DNA of 64,000 nt from Polyangiaceae bacterium (lineage in GTDB: Bacteria; Myxococcota_A; Polyangia; Polyangiales; Polyangiaceae), in assembly GCA_013361525.1 (NCBI GenBank), contig JABFXY010000006.1, positions 124,001 to 188,000 of the forward strand, in the 5' to 3' direction. Numbering within the stretch: position 1 is the stretch's first letter; each line of letters opens with the position of its first letter. The notes beneath the pieces were generated by a model. It was given only the letters and a program-made list of their open reading frames with translations. It did no database searches and had not been told where the DNA came from. Positions 17,546 through 25,778 of the stretch are shown here, piece by piece. The position numbers and the translations under genes are program-made.

Positions 17546-18771
17546 GCCGCGCGATCCGTATCGCATTGTCGGCGAGCGTTTCGCTCGCGGCGCTCTCTCT
17601 TCACACCTCGGCGAGCGCGCAGACGGTCCGGCTCGACCGATTCACGCCGGCACCGGGCAACGAAGGCCTCTTTCAGGTCGAAGGTCCGCCGGAGCCCGGC
17701 CCGCCCGTCGTCTCCGCCGTCGCCGAGCATGCGTTCGCGCCGCTGGTGCTGCGCAACGCGGCCGGCGAAGCAGCCCAGGTGGTCCCTTCGCAGACGGTGA
17801 TCCATGCGGTCGCCGACCTTCGCGCCGCGGAGTTCCTGCGGTTGTTCGCGAGCTTTCCGTTCACGGTCGCAGCGAGCGATCCCGAGGGCGCAGCGTCCGC
17901 CTTTGCGCACGAGGAAGGAGATCGCGTTGCGCGTGCAGGCCTCGGCGATGCCGTCGTCGGGGCGCGCGTCGCGTTCGTGAATACCGCCGTCGTGGACGCC
18001 GGCGCATCTGCATCGATCACCGTTCCGACTGCGACAGGGAGCTACTGGAACGGCAGCGGCTCGTTCACGTTCGAGGGCCGGCTGACCGGTGCCCTCCACG
18101 TCGGGATGGTCGACCTGCTGTTGAACCTCGGCGCGCGGAGCCGTCCCGAACAAGAGATCTACAACGTGACGGTCGGACCGGAGATGACCGCGGGCCTCGC
18201 CGCGCGTGTGACACCGGTCGAATGGCTCGAGCTCGGTGTGGAAGCGCTCGCCGACACGGGTCTGCTCGAAGCGAGCGTGTTTCAGGAAGCGTCGTCGCGC
18301 ATCGAGATGCTGGCGCGCGCGCGCGTCTCGCCTTGGGAGAGCTGGGGCTTCGACGTGGGCGGCGGATTCGGCCTCGTCGACGGGTACGGGACCCCTGCGG
18401 GTCGTCTGCTGACCTCCGTCACGGTTCCGCTTCCGCCGTACGTCGGCCAGCGCGCGGCACCACCCGCTTCGCCGACACCCGCTCCCGCAACGCCTGCTGT
18501 GCCGCCTGCCGACCACATCGCTTCGGACCGTGACGGCGATCACATCCCGGACAAGCAGGACCAGTGTGTCGACACACCTGAAGATGCGGACGGCGTGCTG
18601 GACGAGGACGGCTGTCCCGACACCGACCGCGGACGCTTCTCGGGGGTAGAGCCCGGACGCCTGCGTGCCGCTGGTCTCGGCAGCACCTCGCAGCGCGCGG
18701 AGGAGACGACCGACCCCGGTCGTTTCGCCGATCGACACGTCGAGGTCTGCCACGAAGGAGCCGCCCCGTGA
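17542..18771 (+). CDS. Exported beta-rich protein with C-terminal thrombospondin type-3 repeat
   Basis: A 409-residue protein with a clear signal peptide (cleavage near ASAQ), a region of alternating strands typical of an outer-membrane beta-barrel (about 30-300), a Pro/Ala linker, and a Ca-binding thrombospondin-3 segment (DRDGDHIPDKQDQCVDTPED, then DEDGCPDTD). In related myxobacterial and Bacteroidota proteins this segment is usually followed by an OmpA peptidoglycan-binding domain. Here only about 45 residues without OmpA motifs follow, and I found no OmpA-like continuation in another frame. Coupled by 4-base overlaps on both sides. Confidence 0.75.
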   Translation: MSRAIRIALSASVSLAALSLHTSASAQTVRLDRFTPAPGNEGLFQVEGPPEPGPPVVSAVAEHAFAPLVLRNAAGEAAQVVPSQTVIHAVADLRAAEFLRLFASFPFTVAASDPEGAASAFAHEEGDRVARAGLGDAVVGARVAFVNTAVVDAGASASITVPTATGSYWNGSGSFTFEGRLTGALHVGMVDLLLNLGARSRPEQEIYNVTVGPEMTAGLAARVTPVEWLELGVEALADTGLLEASVFQEASSRIEMLARARVSPWESWGFDVGGGFGLVDGYGTPAGRLLTSVTVPLPPYVGQRAAPPASPTPAPATPAVPPADHIASDRDGDHIPDKQDQCVDTPEDADGVLDEDGCPDTDRGRFSGVEPGRLRAAGLGSTSQRAEETTDPGRFADRHVEVCHEGAAP

Positions 18772-19637
18772 ACCTCGAGCTGGACGTCGTCGTCCGCTGT
18801 CGAAACGAGATGCCTTGGACACGTCCGATGTTGTCGGCCATGCAGCGACAACGAGGCGTCGACGCACACATCGTCTTCATGGACTGCGGGTCGACCGACG
18901 GCTCGCGCGAGCTCGCGGCGGACATGGGTCATCGAGTCGAGGACGTCGATCCCGCGAAGTACGTCCCGGGCCGCGTTCTGAACCGCGGGATGCGCCTCAC
19001 GTCGACACCGCTCGTCGCATTCATCAATGCCGACGCGATTCCGCTCGATGACGACGCCGTGATGCGACTCGCGTCGCCGCTCCTCGACGATCCGGCTGTC
19101 GCCGCCGCGTTTGCTCGCCAAGTCGCGCGCCCCGGGGCCGATCCACTGGTCGCGCTCGAATACGAGCGAGCCTTCGGCGCGACCTCTCCGGTGCTCGCAC
19201 GCGGCACGTTCTTCTCGATGGCTGCATCGGTGATCCGCCGTTCGGTGTGGGAATCGATGCCGTTCGACGAGGCGCTCCGCTACTCCGAGGACGTCGATTG
19301 GACTCACCGCGCCCGCGCCCTCGGCTCGCGCATCGAATACGTGCCCGAAGCGCGCTTCGAGCACTCGCACGACTACGACCTTGCGGGCCAATGGAAGCGC
19401 CGGCGTGGTGAAGGCGCCGCGGACCAAGCGATCCACCGGCTCGGACCGCCGAGCCCCGTGCGCGACTTCGCGCGGCCACTCGCCGGCGCCGTGCTTCGAG
19501 ACGCCTTCGCGCGGATCTTTTCGCCGCGCTCCCTCGCCGTGCGAACGGCGCAAGCATCCGGCTACTTCATGGGCCGACTGGAAGCGTCCCGCGCGGCAAG
19601 GCGCGCGACGACCGAGCAAGCAGCGGGTGCGCGATGA
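18768..19637 (+). CDS. Glycosyltransferase family 2 (GT-A)
   Basis: A 289-residue GT2-like enzyme: VVVRCRNEMPW at the N-terminus, FMDCGSTDGS for the nucleotide site, FINADAIPLDDD at the metal-binding position, and SEDVDWTHRARALG for the base region (E-D-x-D-W). The pattern is close to rhamnosyltransferase-type GT2s. It would add a sugar to the lipid-linked repeat unit. Start GTG 18768 overlaps the preceding stop by 4 bases. Confidence 0.85.
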   Translation: MNLELDVVVRCRNEMPWTRPMLSAMQRQRGVDAHIVFMDCGSTDGSRELAADMGHRVEDVDPAKYVPGRVLNRGMRLTSTPLVAFINADAIPLDDDAVMRLASPLLDDPAVAAAFARQVARPGADPLVALEYERAFGATSPVLARGTFFSMAASVIRRSVWESMPFDEALRYSEDVDWTHRARALGSRIEYVPEARFEHSHDYDLAGQWKRRRGEGAADQAIHRLGPPSPVRDFARPLAGAVLRDAFARIFSPRSLAVRTAQASGYFMGRLEASRAARRATTEQAAGAR

Positions 19638-20752
19638 TCTCCACCGCGACGATCCATTACTTGCCGCTGCCGGGCACCCTACCGGTCTCGAGCCGCATCG
19701 AGCGCGACCTCGCTCGCATCGTGCGAGGTATCCGCGAAGCAGCGGGCGAAGCGCTCGAAGCGATCCTCCTCGTCGGCGGCTATGGCCGCGGCGAAGGCGG
19801 CGAGCTCGGTGACGGCCCCGAAGCAGCCGCGCACAACGACTACGACCTCGTCGCGGTTTGCTCGTCGGTCAGCCGCCGCCTTCGTCACGCGATCGAGCGA
19901 GCTTCGGTCGCGCTCGGGTCGGAGATCGGCGTCGATGTCGACGTGCACCCGGTTCCGCGCGCGCTCGTCGCCTTCCCGCCGGCAACGTTGTTCTGGCTCG
20001 ACGTCTCTCTCGGCGGCGCGCGCGTCTTGGACGGCGACGCCGACGTATTGCGAACGATGCGGGCCGTGCGCACGCGCGACGTTCCACTCGAGGAAGGTGC
20101 GCGCCTGCTGGCGAACCGCGCCACTGGCATCGCGATCTCGCGCCTTCGCGGCGCGCGCACGAGCCCGCTCGAGACGGCGCGTCACGTGCACAAGGCGGTC
20201 CTCGCCTGCGGCGACGTGCGGCTGCTCGCGGCCGACCGATATCGACTCCGCGTAGGCGATCGCGCGGCAGATCTCGCACGGCTGGCACACGCCGGAGCGG
20301 CGCCTCGCTCGCTCGCCGAAGCCTACGCCGAGGCGGCGGCGTTCCGCGCGCGCCCCGACCGATGGACCGGGCCCGCCGACATCGAAGGTTGGCTCGAGCG
20401 CTCGAAGGACGAAATCGCCCGGTGGCACCTCGAGTTCGAGTCGTATCGCTTCAGCGAGCGGGTCGATCTCGACGGTTACCTCGAGCGGCGCTCACCGCTC
20501 TACCCGCGCAGCGCGGACACGCTCCCGATCGGCGCCCCCGCGGCGGTCCGTGCGGCCGTGCGGCGCCAAGCATCGCTGCGGCCGTATTTCGGACACCCGC
20601 GCGAGAAGCTCGCGCGCGTCGCGATCGCGCTCGCGTATTTGCCGCTTTCGCGTGCCGTCGCGGTCGCTCGCGAGCTCATGGCGCTGCCTCGTGATGCGTC
20701 CGCCGGTCTGGTGCTCGACGCACTCTCCTCTCTGCGCGGGGTGGGAGCGTGA
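19634..20752 (+). CDS. Pol-beta-superfamily nucleotidyltransferase-like protein
   Basis: A 372-residue cytoplasmic protein not belonging to a family I can name. Its N-terminal half has the nucleotidyltransferase signature: LVGGYGRGEGG, then after a loop HNDYDLVAV (the D-x-D metal pair) and VDVDVHPVP (third Asp). The C-terminal half is helical and ends in hydrophobic segments. Members of this fold add NMP groups to small molecules, RNA or proteins. Its place between a GT2 and an alkaline-phosphatase-superfamily gene, with 4-base overlaps, suggests modification of a glycan, lipid carrier or assembly protein; this is inference. Confidence 0.65.
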   Translation: MISTATIHYLPLPGTLPVSSRIERDLARIVRGIREAAGEALEAILLVGGYGRGEGGELGDGPEAAAHNDYDLVAVCSSVSRRLRHAIERASVALGSEIGVDVDVHPVPRALVAFPPATLFWLDVSLGGARVLDGDADVLRTMRAVRTRDVPLEEGARLLANRATGIAISRLRGARTSPLETARHVHKAVLACGDVRLLAADRYRLRVGDRAADLARLAHAGAAPRSLAEAYAEAAAFRARPDRWTGPADIEGWLERSKDEIARWHLEFESYRFSERVDLDGYLERRSPLYPRSADTLPIGAPAAVRAAVRRQASLRPYFGHPREKLARVAIALAYLPLSRAVAVARELMALPRDASAGLVLDALSSLRGVGA

Positions 20753-21879
20753 CGCGCCCCTCTCGTGTCCTCGTCGCGTTCATCGATGCGCTCGGACCGA
20801 TGCAGCTCGAAGCGGCCGCGTCGTCGTTCGCGTTCGCGCCCCACCGAGGTGCGGTCGAAGGTGTGTTCGGCTACTCGTCCGGTGCGATCGCCACGGTCCT
20901 CACCGGGGAGCCGGAGCGCGGACATGGGCGGATGTGCCTCTTCGCGTCGAGCTCCGCCGATCCCGGGCCGATGTCGCCGCTCGCGTGGCTCGGTCTGTTG
21001 CCGCGGTGGATCCACGAGCGCGGACGTGTTCGCCGCGCGGTCGCGAAGCTCTTCGCCGCGTGCACCGACAACACTGGCTACGTGGCGCTGCACAAGGTTC
21101 CACCTGCGGCGTTCCGCTGGCTCGATTTGCCCGAGCGCGACGACATCTTCGGAGCCGCTTCGATCGGAGGCCACGAGACTTTCCTCGAGAAGGCTCGTCG
21201 CGAGCGGCTTCGCGTCGCCACCGCGCGCTGGCAGGATCCCGAGCCCGAGCGGTTCGCGGCGCTCGAACGGACGGTGCGTCGCGCGCCGCCGGATCTCACG
21301 TTCGCCTATTGCGCCGGCCTCGACGGTGCGCTCCACACCGAGGGCAACGGCGGCCCGCGCGGACGTGAAGCCGCGCGTGCGATCGGAGCGCACATTCAGC
21401 GGCTGCGCGATGCGCTGTCGCGCGAGGCCGACGTCACCACGATCATCGTCGGCGATCACGGCATGGCCGATGTCGCACGCTTCGTCGATCCGCGCGGGCT
21501 CGTCGCGGCCCTCGGGGGCACGAGGGTCTTCGTCGACTCGACGCTGCTTCGCGTCTGGGGCTCGCCGAACGAGCTCGAGGTCGCGCGCGCGAAGGTGCTC
21601 GGCGAAGGGTGGCCGGGCACCTGGCTCGATGGATCCGATCTCGATGCGCGCGAGGCCCCGACGTCGGGTGCCCCCTATGGCAACGCGATCTTCGTTCTCG
21701 AAGAAGGCGCGATCTTCGCGCCGAGCTGGGTCGGCGGACGAGCGCGCGGCATGCACGGCTACGATCTCGGTGGAGCGTCCACGCGAGCGGCCGTCGCGAG
21801 CGACCGTGCGCTGCCCGCGTCGTTGACGAAGCTCACCGGTGTGCGCAACGCCGTCGAATCAGCGCTGGGGATGTCATGA
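20749..21879 (+). CDS. Alkaline-phosphatase-superfamily phosphodiesterase/phosphotransferase-like protein
   Basis: A 376-residue protein with the metal-binding layout of type-I phosphodiesterases and phosphoglycerate-mutase-like enzymes: VAFIDALG (first Asp), FGYSSGAIATVLTG (nucleophile Ser/Thr position), YCAGLDGALHTEG (Asp and His), VGDHGMADV (Asp-His) and GMHGYD (His). No signal peptide is visible, so it is probably cytoplasmic. It could cleave or transfer a phosphodiester, and it is translationally coupled to the nucleotidyltransferase gene before it and the flippase after it. Substrate unknown. Confidence 0.78.
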   Translation: MTRPSRVLVAFIDALGPMQLEAAASSFAFAPHRGAVEGVFGYSSGAIATVLTGEPERGHGRMCLFASSSADPGPMSPLAWLGLLPRWIHERGRVRRAVAKLFAACTDNTGYVALHKVPPAAFRWLDLPERDDIFGAASIGGHETFLEKARRERLRVATARWQDPEPERFAALERTVRRAPPDLTFAYCAGLDGALHTEGNGGPRGREAARAIGAHIQRLRDALSREADVTTIIVGDHGMADVARFVDPRGLVAALGGTRVFVDSTLLRVWGSPNELEVARAKVLGEGWPGTWLDGSDLDAREAPTSGAPYGNAIFVLEEGAIFAPSWVGGRARGMHGYDLGGASTRAAVASDRALPASLTKLTGVRNAVESALGMS

Positions 21880-23306
21880 GCAAGCGCCGTTCGACAGGGC
21901 TCTCGATCCTCGCGGCCGTCGCGCGCCACGTGGCGTCGGGGCTCGCCGGATTCGTGACGATCCCGCTGGTCGCGTACGCGCTCGGCGCCAACGGCGTCGC
22001 CGCCTGGGCGCTCATCGGCACCGCGGCGTTTGCGCTCGGGTTGTCGGATCTCGGGCTGAGCGTCGCGGTGCAGCGCGCAGCGACCCAAAAGGGCGACGCC
22101 GAGGTGCACGAAGCGGTGCGCGCGGCGACCTCTTCGGTCGCGCTGATCGCGCCGGTGCTTGCGTTCGCGTCGTACACTTGGATGCTCGACTTCGACAACG
22201 CCCCCACTGCGCTGCGCGAAGACGCGGCCGTCGCCGGCGTCGTCGCCCTCTCGGGCGGCGTCGTGATGGCTTACGGATTTCCGTTTCGGTCGCTCGCGGT
22301 CGTCCGGGGTGCACTCGGATCCCTCGCCGCGGCACGAGCGCTCGCGGCGCTGGTCCAAGTCGTGGTCACGTCGCTGCTCCTCTGGTGGCGGGCGTCGCTC
22401 CTTGGTCCTGCGATTGGTCTCGCGGTCGCGTCCGTGGTCGAGACCGTGAGCCTCATCGTCGTCGCGCGACGCGTCGATCCTCGGGTTCCGCTGGTTCCGC
22501 GCATTCCCTCGTGGGCTCGCGCCCAGTCCCTGTTTCACGAGGGTGCGCCCTCGGTCGTGGTGAACCTCGCAGCCGTGCTCGCGATGCGCTTCGACATCGT
22601 CATCCTCAGCCGCGTCGCGCCGCTCGCCGCCGTGGCGGCGTACGGCGTCGCGTTCCGAGCCGTCGACCAGTCGTTCACGCTCGCGAAACAAGCCAGCACC
22701 GCGCTGATGCCACGCCTCGCGAAGTCGGCGGAGCGCGCCGCGGCGATCAAGCTCGGCACGATCGTCGTGGGTGGACTGGTCGCGAGCGGCATGGCTGCGC
22801 TCGCCACGCGTGGGCATCCGCTTCTGCGTGCGTGGGCGGGAGAAGCCGCGATGCACCCCCAGATGGCCGCCGCTGTCGCGCTGCTCGGTGGTGCCGCCGT
22901 CGTCGCAGCGGGACACGAGGTGATGGCGTCCGCCGTCACGCTGGGTGGACGCTCGGCGTGGGATGCCGCGGTACCGCTCTCGCTCGGCTACGCGGTCAAC
23001 CTCGCGATCTCGCTCGCCGGCGCCAGCCGCTTCGGCATCCTCGCGGTCGCCGGCGGGACGCTGATCGGCAACATCGTCACCGGTGCGTTGGTTTGGAAAC
23101 GCGGACGCGCTCTGCTCGGCTGGGATCCTTCCGCCGTGGGTCGCTTGCTCACACCGGTCGCCATCGCCGGTCTATGCGCCTGCACCGTCGGTCTCGCGCT
23201 CGGAGCACTCCCGGTCGACTCCGCCCTCGGTAGCATCGTTTCTTGCACGGTCGCGATGGCGGCGGGCCTCGCAGCGCTCGCTTTGGTTCGGAGAAAGCTC
23301 GCATGA
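21876..23306 (+). CDS. Wzx-type polysaccharide flippase (MOP superfamily)
   Basis: A 476-residue integral membrane protein with about 12-14 hydrophobic segments starting near residue 10. The pattern, including SLFHEGAPSVVVNLAAVLAMRFDIVILSRV in the middle and RAVDQSFTLAKQASTALMPRLAKSA, is that of oligosaccharide flippases (RfbX/Wzx) that move undecaprenyl-pyrophosphate repeat units to the periplasmic face. Genes for glycosyltransferases on both sides and a polymerase, exporter and priming transferase nearby complete the pathway. Confidence 0.85.
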   Translation: MSKRRSTGLSILAAVARHVASGLAGFVTIPLVAYALGANGVAAWALIGTAAFALGLSDLGLSVAVQRAATQKGDAEVHEAVRAATSSVALIAPVLAFASYTWMLDFDNAPTALREDAAVAGVVALSGGVVMAYGFPFRSLAVVRGALGSLAAARALAALVQVVVTSLLLWWRASLLGPAIGLAVASVVETVSLIVVARRVDPRVPLVPRIPSWARAQSLFHEGAPSVVVNLAAVLAMRFDIVILSRVAPLAAVAAYGVAFRAVDQSFTLAKQASTALMPRLAKSAERAAAIKLGTIVVGGLVASGMAALATRGHPLLRAWAGEAAMHPQMAAAVALLGGAAVVAAGHEVMASAVTLGGRSAWDAAVPLSLGYAVNLAISLAGASRFGILAVAGGTLIGNIVTGALVWKRGRALLGWDPSAVGRLLTPVAIAGLCACTVGLALGALPVDSALGSIVSCTVAMAAGLAALALVRRKLA

Positions 23307-24496
23307 AGATCGCCGTCGTCTCGAAGACCTTCGGATTTCGCGGCGGGATCGAGCGCTATGCGTTCGATCTCGCACGATCGCTTCGCACCTGCGGGCACGA
23401 AGTAACGCTCGTCTACGGCGAGGAGAAGGGGCGCGACGCCGACGATTACGCAGGCGGATTCTCGGACGTGGTCCCATTTCGACGCGCGCCCGAGCGCAAC
23501 TTCGACGTCGTCTACGTTCAGAACTCCTGGGACCCGGACGATCTGCAGCCCTTCGGCCGCACGCCGATCGTCTTCGCCGCGCACGACCACGACCACACGT
23601 GTGTGCGCCGTCACCGCTACTTGCCGTTCGTGAACACGCCGTGCCATGCGGCCCCCGGCGCGGGTTGCGTCGTCCGCGGTTGCTGCGTGACGCGCGACCG
23701 CGGCGCGACGATCCCCGTCGCGCTGCGAAGCCCTTTTGCGCTCCAGAAACGCCTCGCGCGGCTCTCCGAACGCGGCTCTTTCGTCGCCTGCAGCTCGTAC
23801 GTCGCAGAGAGGCTCGTCGAAGGCGGCGCACCGCGCGACCGCGTGACCTTCGTCCATCCGATTCCTCCGGAGGACGACGTGCCGCTCGCACCCCTGCCGG
23901 CCTCGTCGAACATCGCGATCGTCGCGCAGCTGATTCGAGGCAAAGGCGTCGACATCGCGATCGAAGCCCTGAAATGGCTTCCGAGTGACGTCACGTTGAC
24001 CGTCGCCGGACAAGGTCCCTCACACGACGAGCTCGTCGCGCTCGGCAACCGCGTCGCCAACGGTCGCGTCCGCATGTTGGGCTACGTTCGTCCAGACGAC
24101 GTCCGCAAGGTGTACGACGAGGCCCGCGCCGTCGTCGTTCCTTCGCGCTGGCCGGAGCCTTTCGGCCTCATCGGTGTCGAGGCGATGCGACGCGCGCGCC
24201 CCGTCGTCGCGGCCGCACACGGCGGCATTGTCGAGTGGCTTCCCGAAGGCCGCGGCGGCAAAACCTTCGAGCCCGGTGATCCGCGTGCGCTCGCGGCCGC
24301 GATCCGCGACGTCCTGCGCGACGAAGGCGCAGGTGTCGCTGCGCGCGCGCACGCGCTCGCGCGGTTCCGTCACCAAGATGCGCTGAAGAAGCTCGAGTCG
24401 GTGCTCGTCGCCGCCGCCAGTGTTCAGTCGACGAGCTTCGGGCGACGCGCGGTGCCTAGCGAGAAGGCGAGCCCCGCGACGATCCAGAGCAGATAG
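23303..24496 (+). CDS. Glycosyltransferase family 4 (GT-B)
   Basis: A 397-residue GT4 enzyme: N-terminal VVSKTFGFRGGIERYAFDLA, C-terminal IVAQLIRGKGVDIAIEAL and the E-x7-E motif EPFGLIGVEAMRRARPVVA. A Cys/His-rich insert (about 95-135, with PCHAAPGAGC and RGCC) is seen in a subset of GT4s. It is the last gene of the overlap-linked rightward operon. Its final 24 codons overlap, tail to tail, the convergent polymerase gene (24424-24496). Confidence 0.87.
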   Translation: MKIAVVSKTFGFRGGIERYAFDLARSLRTCGHEVTLVYGEEKGRDADDYAGGFSDVVPFRRAPERNFDVVYVQNSWDPDDLQPFGRTPIVFAAHDHDHTCVRRHRYLPFVNTPCHAAPGAGCVVRGCCVTRDRGATIPVALRSPFALQKRLARLSERGSFVACSSYVAERLVEGGAPRDRVTFVHPIPPEDDVPLAPLPASSNIAIVAQLIRGKGVDIAIEALKWLPSDVTLTVAGQGPSHDELVALGNRVANGRVRMLGYVRPDDVRKVYDEARAVVVPSRWPEPFGLIGVEAMRRARPVVAAAHGGIVEWLPEGRGGKTFEPGDPRALAAAIRDVLRDEGAGVAARAHALARFRHQDALKKLESVLVAAASVQSTSFGRRAVPSEKASPATIQSR

Positions 24497-25683
24497 CTCA
24501 GCTGCGTCGTGCGCAGCGACCACTCGAGCTTCCCCTGCGCCAGCGTCACGGCGATGCCGACGCCGAAGCCGAGGGCGAGATCGCTGCGCAGACCTTTTTC
24601 GCCGATCGCAGTGCGCAGCGCGCGGATCATCGGCGCGGTGAAGAGCGCGACGAAACACACGAGGCCGAGGTAGCCCATCTCGGCGGCCGTCAGCCAATAG
24701 ACGTTGTGCACGATGCCGTTGCGATCGACGTCCGGCAGACCGAACACATCGGCGTACGAGCGGTCGAGCACGAGCGAGAACTGATTGATGCCGATGCCGC
24801 CACCGTGGTCGCGAAGCATCGCGGAGGCCGCTTTCTCGAACAGGTGACGCGCCTCGGCCGAAGCATCGGGTGCCGAGGTGAAGCGCTCGACGATGGTGTC
24901 GAAGCTCTTGATCACCACCGCGCTCGCGGCGAACAACCCGAGCAGCAGCACGACGAGCTTGCGCCCCGTCAGCCGCTTCGCCATCGAACCGCCGAAGACC
25001 GCGATCGCTGCGACGACGAACAACATCATTCCGCCCCGCGAGAGCGTCAGCACGATCGAGAGCGCCGAGGCCGCGACCGCAGCCTTCGCGAGCCAGCCCC
25101 CCTGCCCTGCGAGGACGAGCGCGAAGCAAAAGGGGAAAGCCATGTTGCAGGCCATCGCGAGGCTGTTTTGATGCGTGAACGGTCCCGGGCACTGCATCAT
25201 GCCGTACGCGTAGCGCTGCACCAGCGAGGTCGCCGCGCAGTAGATCAAGCCCACCGCGAGCCCCCGGCAGACGTGCGGCGCGAGGTTGTCGCGCTGCTGT
25301 CCTGCCTGCGCGACGGTGGCGAGTACGCGATGCACGCGGACGATCTTCCAGACACCGAACATCGCAAACATCGGCATCGGCGCCGAGAACGCGGAGAGCA
25401 TCGCAGCACCGAGATACGCGGCGGTGAGGAGCGGCCACGGTCTCTTCCACCGGTCGGTCGTCGAGACGGCGAGGGCCAGCGCCACGAGGTCGACGGCCGT
25501 GACCTCGAGCCCACGCGCATCACCCCGGTACGTCTCGAACGAGATCGGGTTGATGGCGACCGAGGTGAACGGCAGGTACCCGAGGAGCGTCGAAAGAAAA
25601 CGCCGCAACGCAGCGCTCTTCCGCCCCCCGACGCCGACCGCGACCGAGAGCGCGATGGCAACGACGACGACGACCCACTTCAT
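24424..25683 (-). CDS. O-antigen polymerase/ligase-like membrane protein (Wzy/WaaL)
   Basis: A 419-residue protein with about ten membrane segments and a large periplasmic loop (about 240-320, HLFEKAASAMLRDHGGGIGINQF and DVDRNGIVHNVYW), as in the O-antigen ligase/polymerase superfamily. The H-N-x-x-W and G-x-G-x-N-x-F signatures occur in that loop. With the flippase and Wza-like exporter it would polymerise repeat units in the periplasm; ligase versus polymerase cannot be decided by sequence alone. Minus strand, convergent with the operon at 10.5-24.5 kb. Confidence 0.83.
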   Translation of the reverse strand: MKWVVVVVAIALSVAVGVGGRKSAALRRFLSTLLGYLPFTSVAINPISFETYRGDARGLEVTAVDLVALALAVSTTDRWKRPWPLLTAAYLGAAMLSAFSAPMPMFAMFGVWKIVRVHRVLATVAQAGQQRDNLAPHVCRGLAVGLIYCAATSLVQRYAYGMMQCPGPFTHQNSLAMACNMAFPFCFALVLAGQGGWLAKAAVAASALSIVLTLSRGGMMLFVVAAIAVFGGSMAKRLTGRKLVVLLLGLFAASAVVIKSFDTIVERFTSAPDASAEARHLFEKAASAMLRDHGGGIGINQFSLVLDRSYADVFGLPDVDRNGIVHNVYWLTAAEMGYLGLVCFVALFTAPMIRALRTAIGEKGLRSDLALGFGVGIAVTLAQGKLEWSLRTTQLSYLLWIVAGLAFSLGTARRPKLVD

Positions 25684-25778
25684 CGAGAGGGGAAACGGCC
25701 CTTATTCTCGAGAGCTCAAGGGCTTGCGCATCGATTGCAGGACTTCGCGCAGCGTTTGCGCGTCGGACCGCGGGAGGG

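Noticed and set aside
17542..18771. Frameshift that cut off an OmpA domain from the TSP3 protein
   Set aside because: The frames after the TSP3 repeat show no OmpA-like peptide before the next gene's start, and the stop overlaps the GT2 gene by the same 4 bases as the other junctions.
17050..18867. 605-codon minus-strand ORF
   Set aside because: Opposite the PA14-like and TSP3 genes; contains Pro/Ser runs that mirror the Gly-rich linker. No domain.
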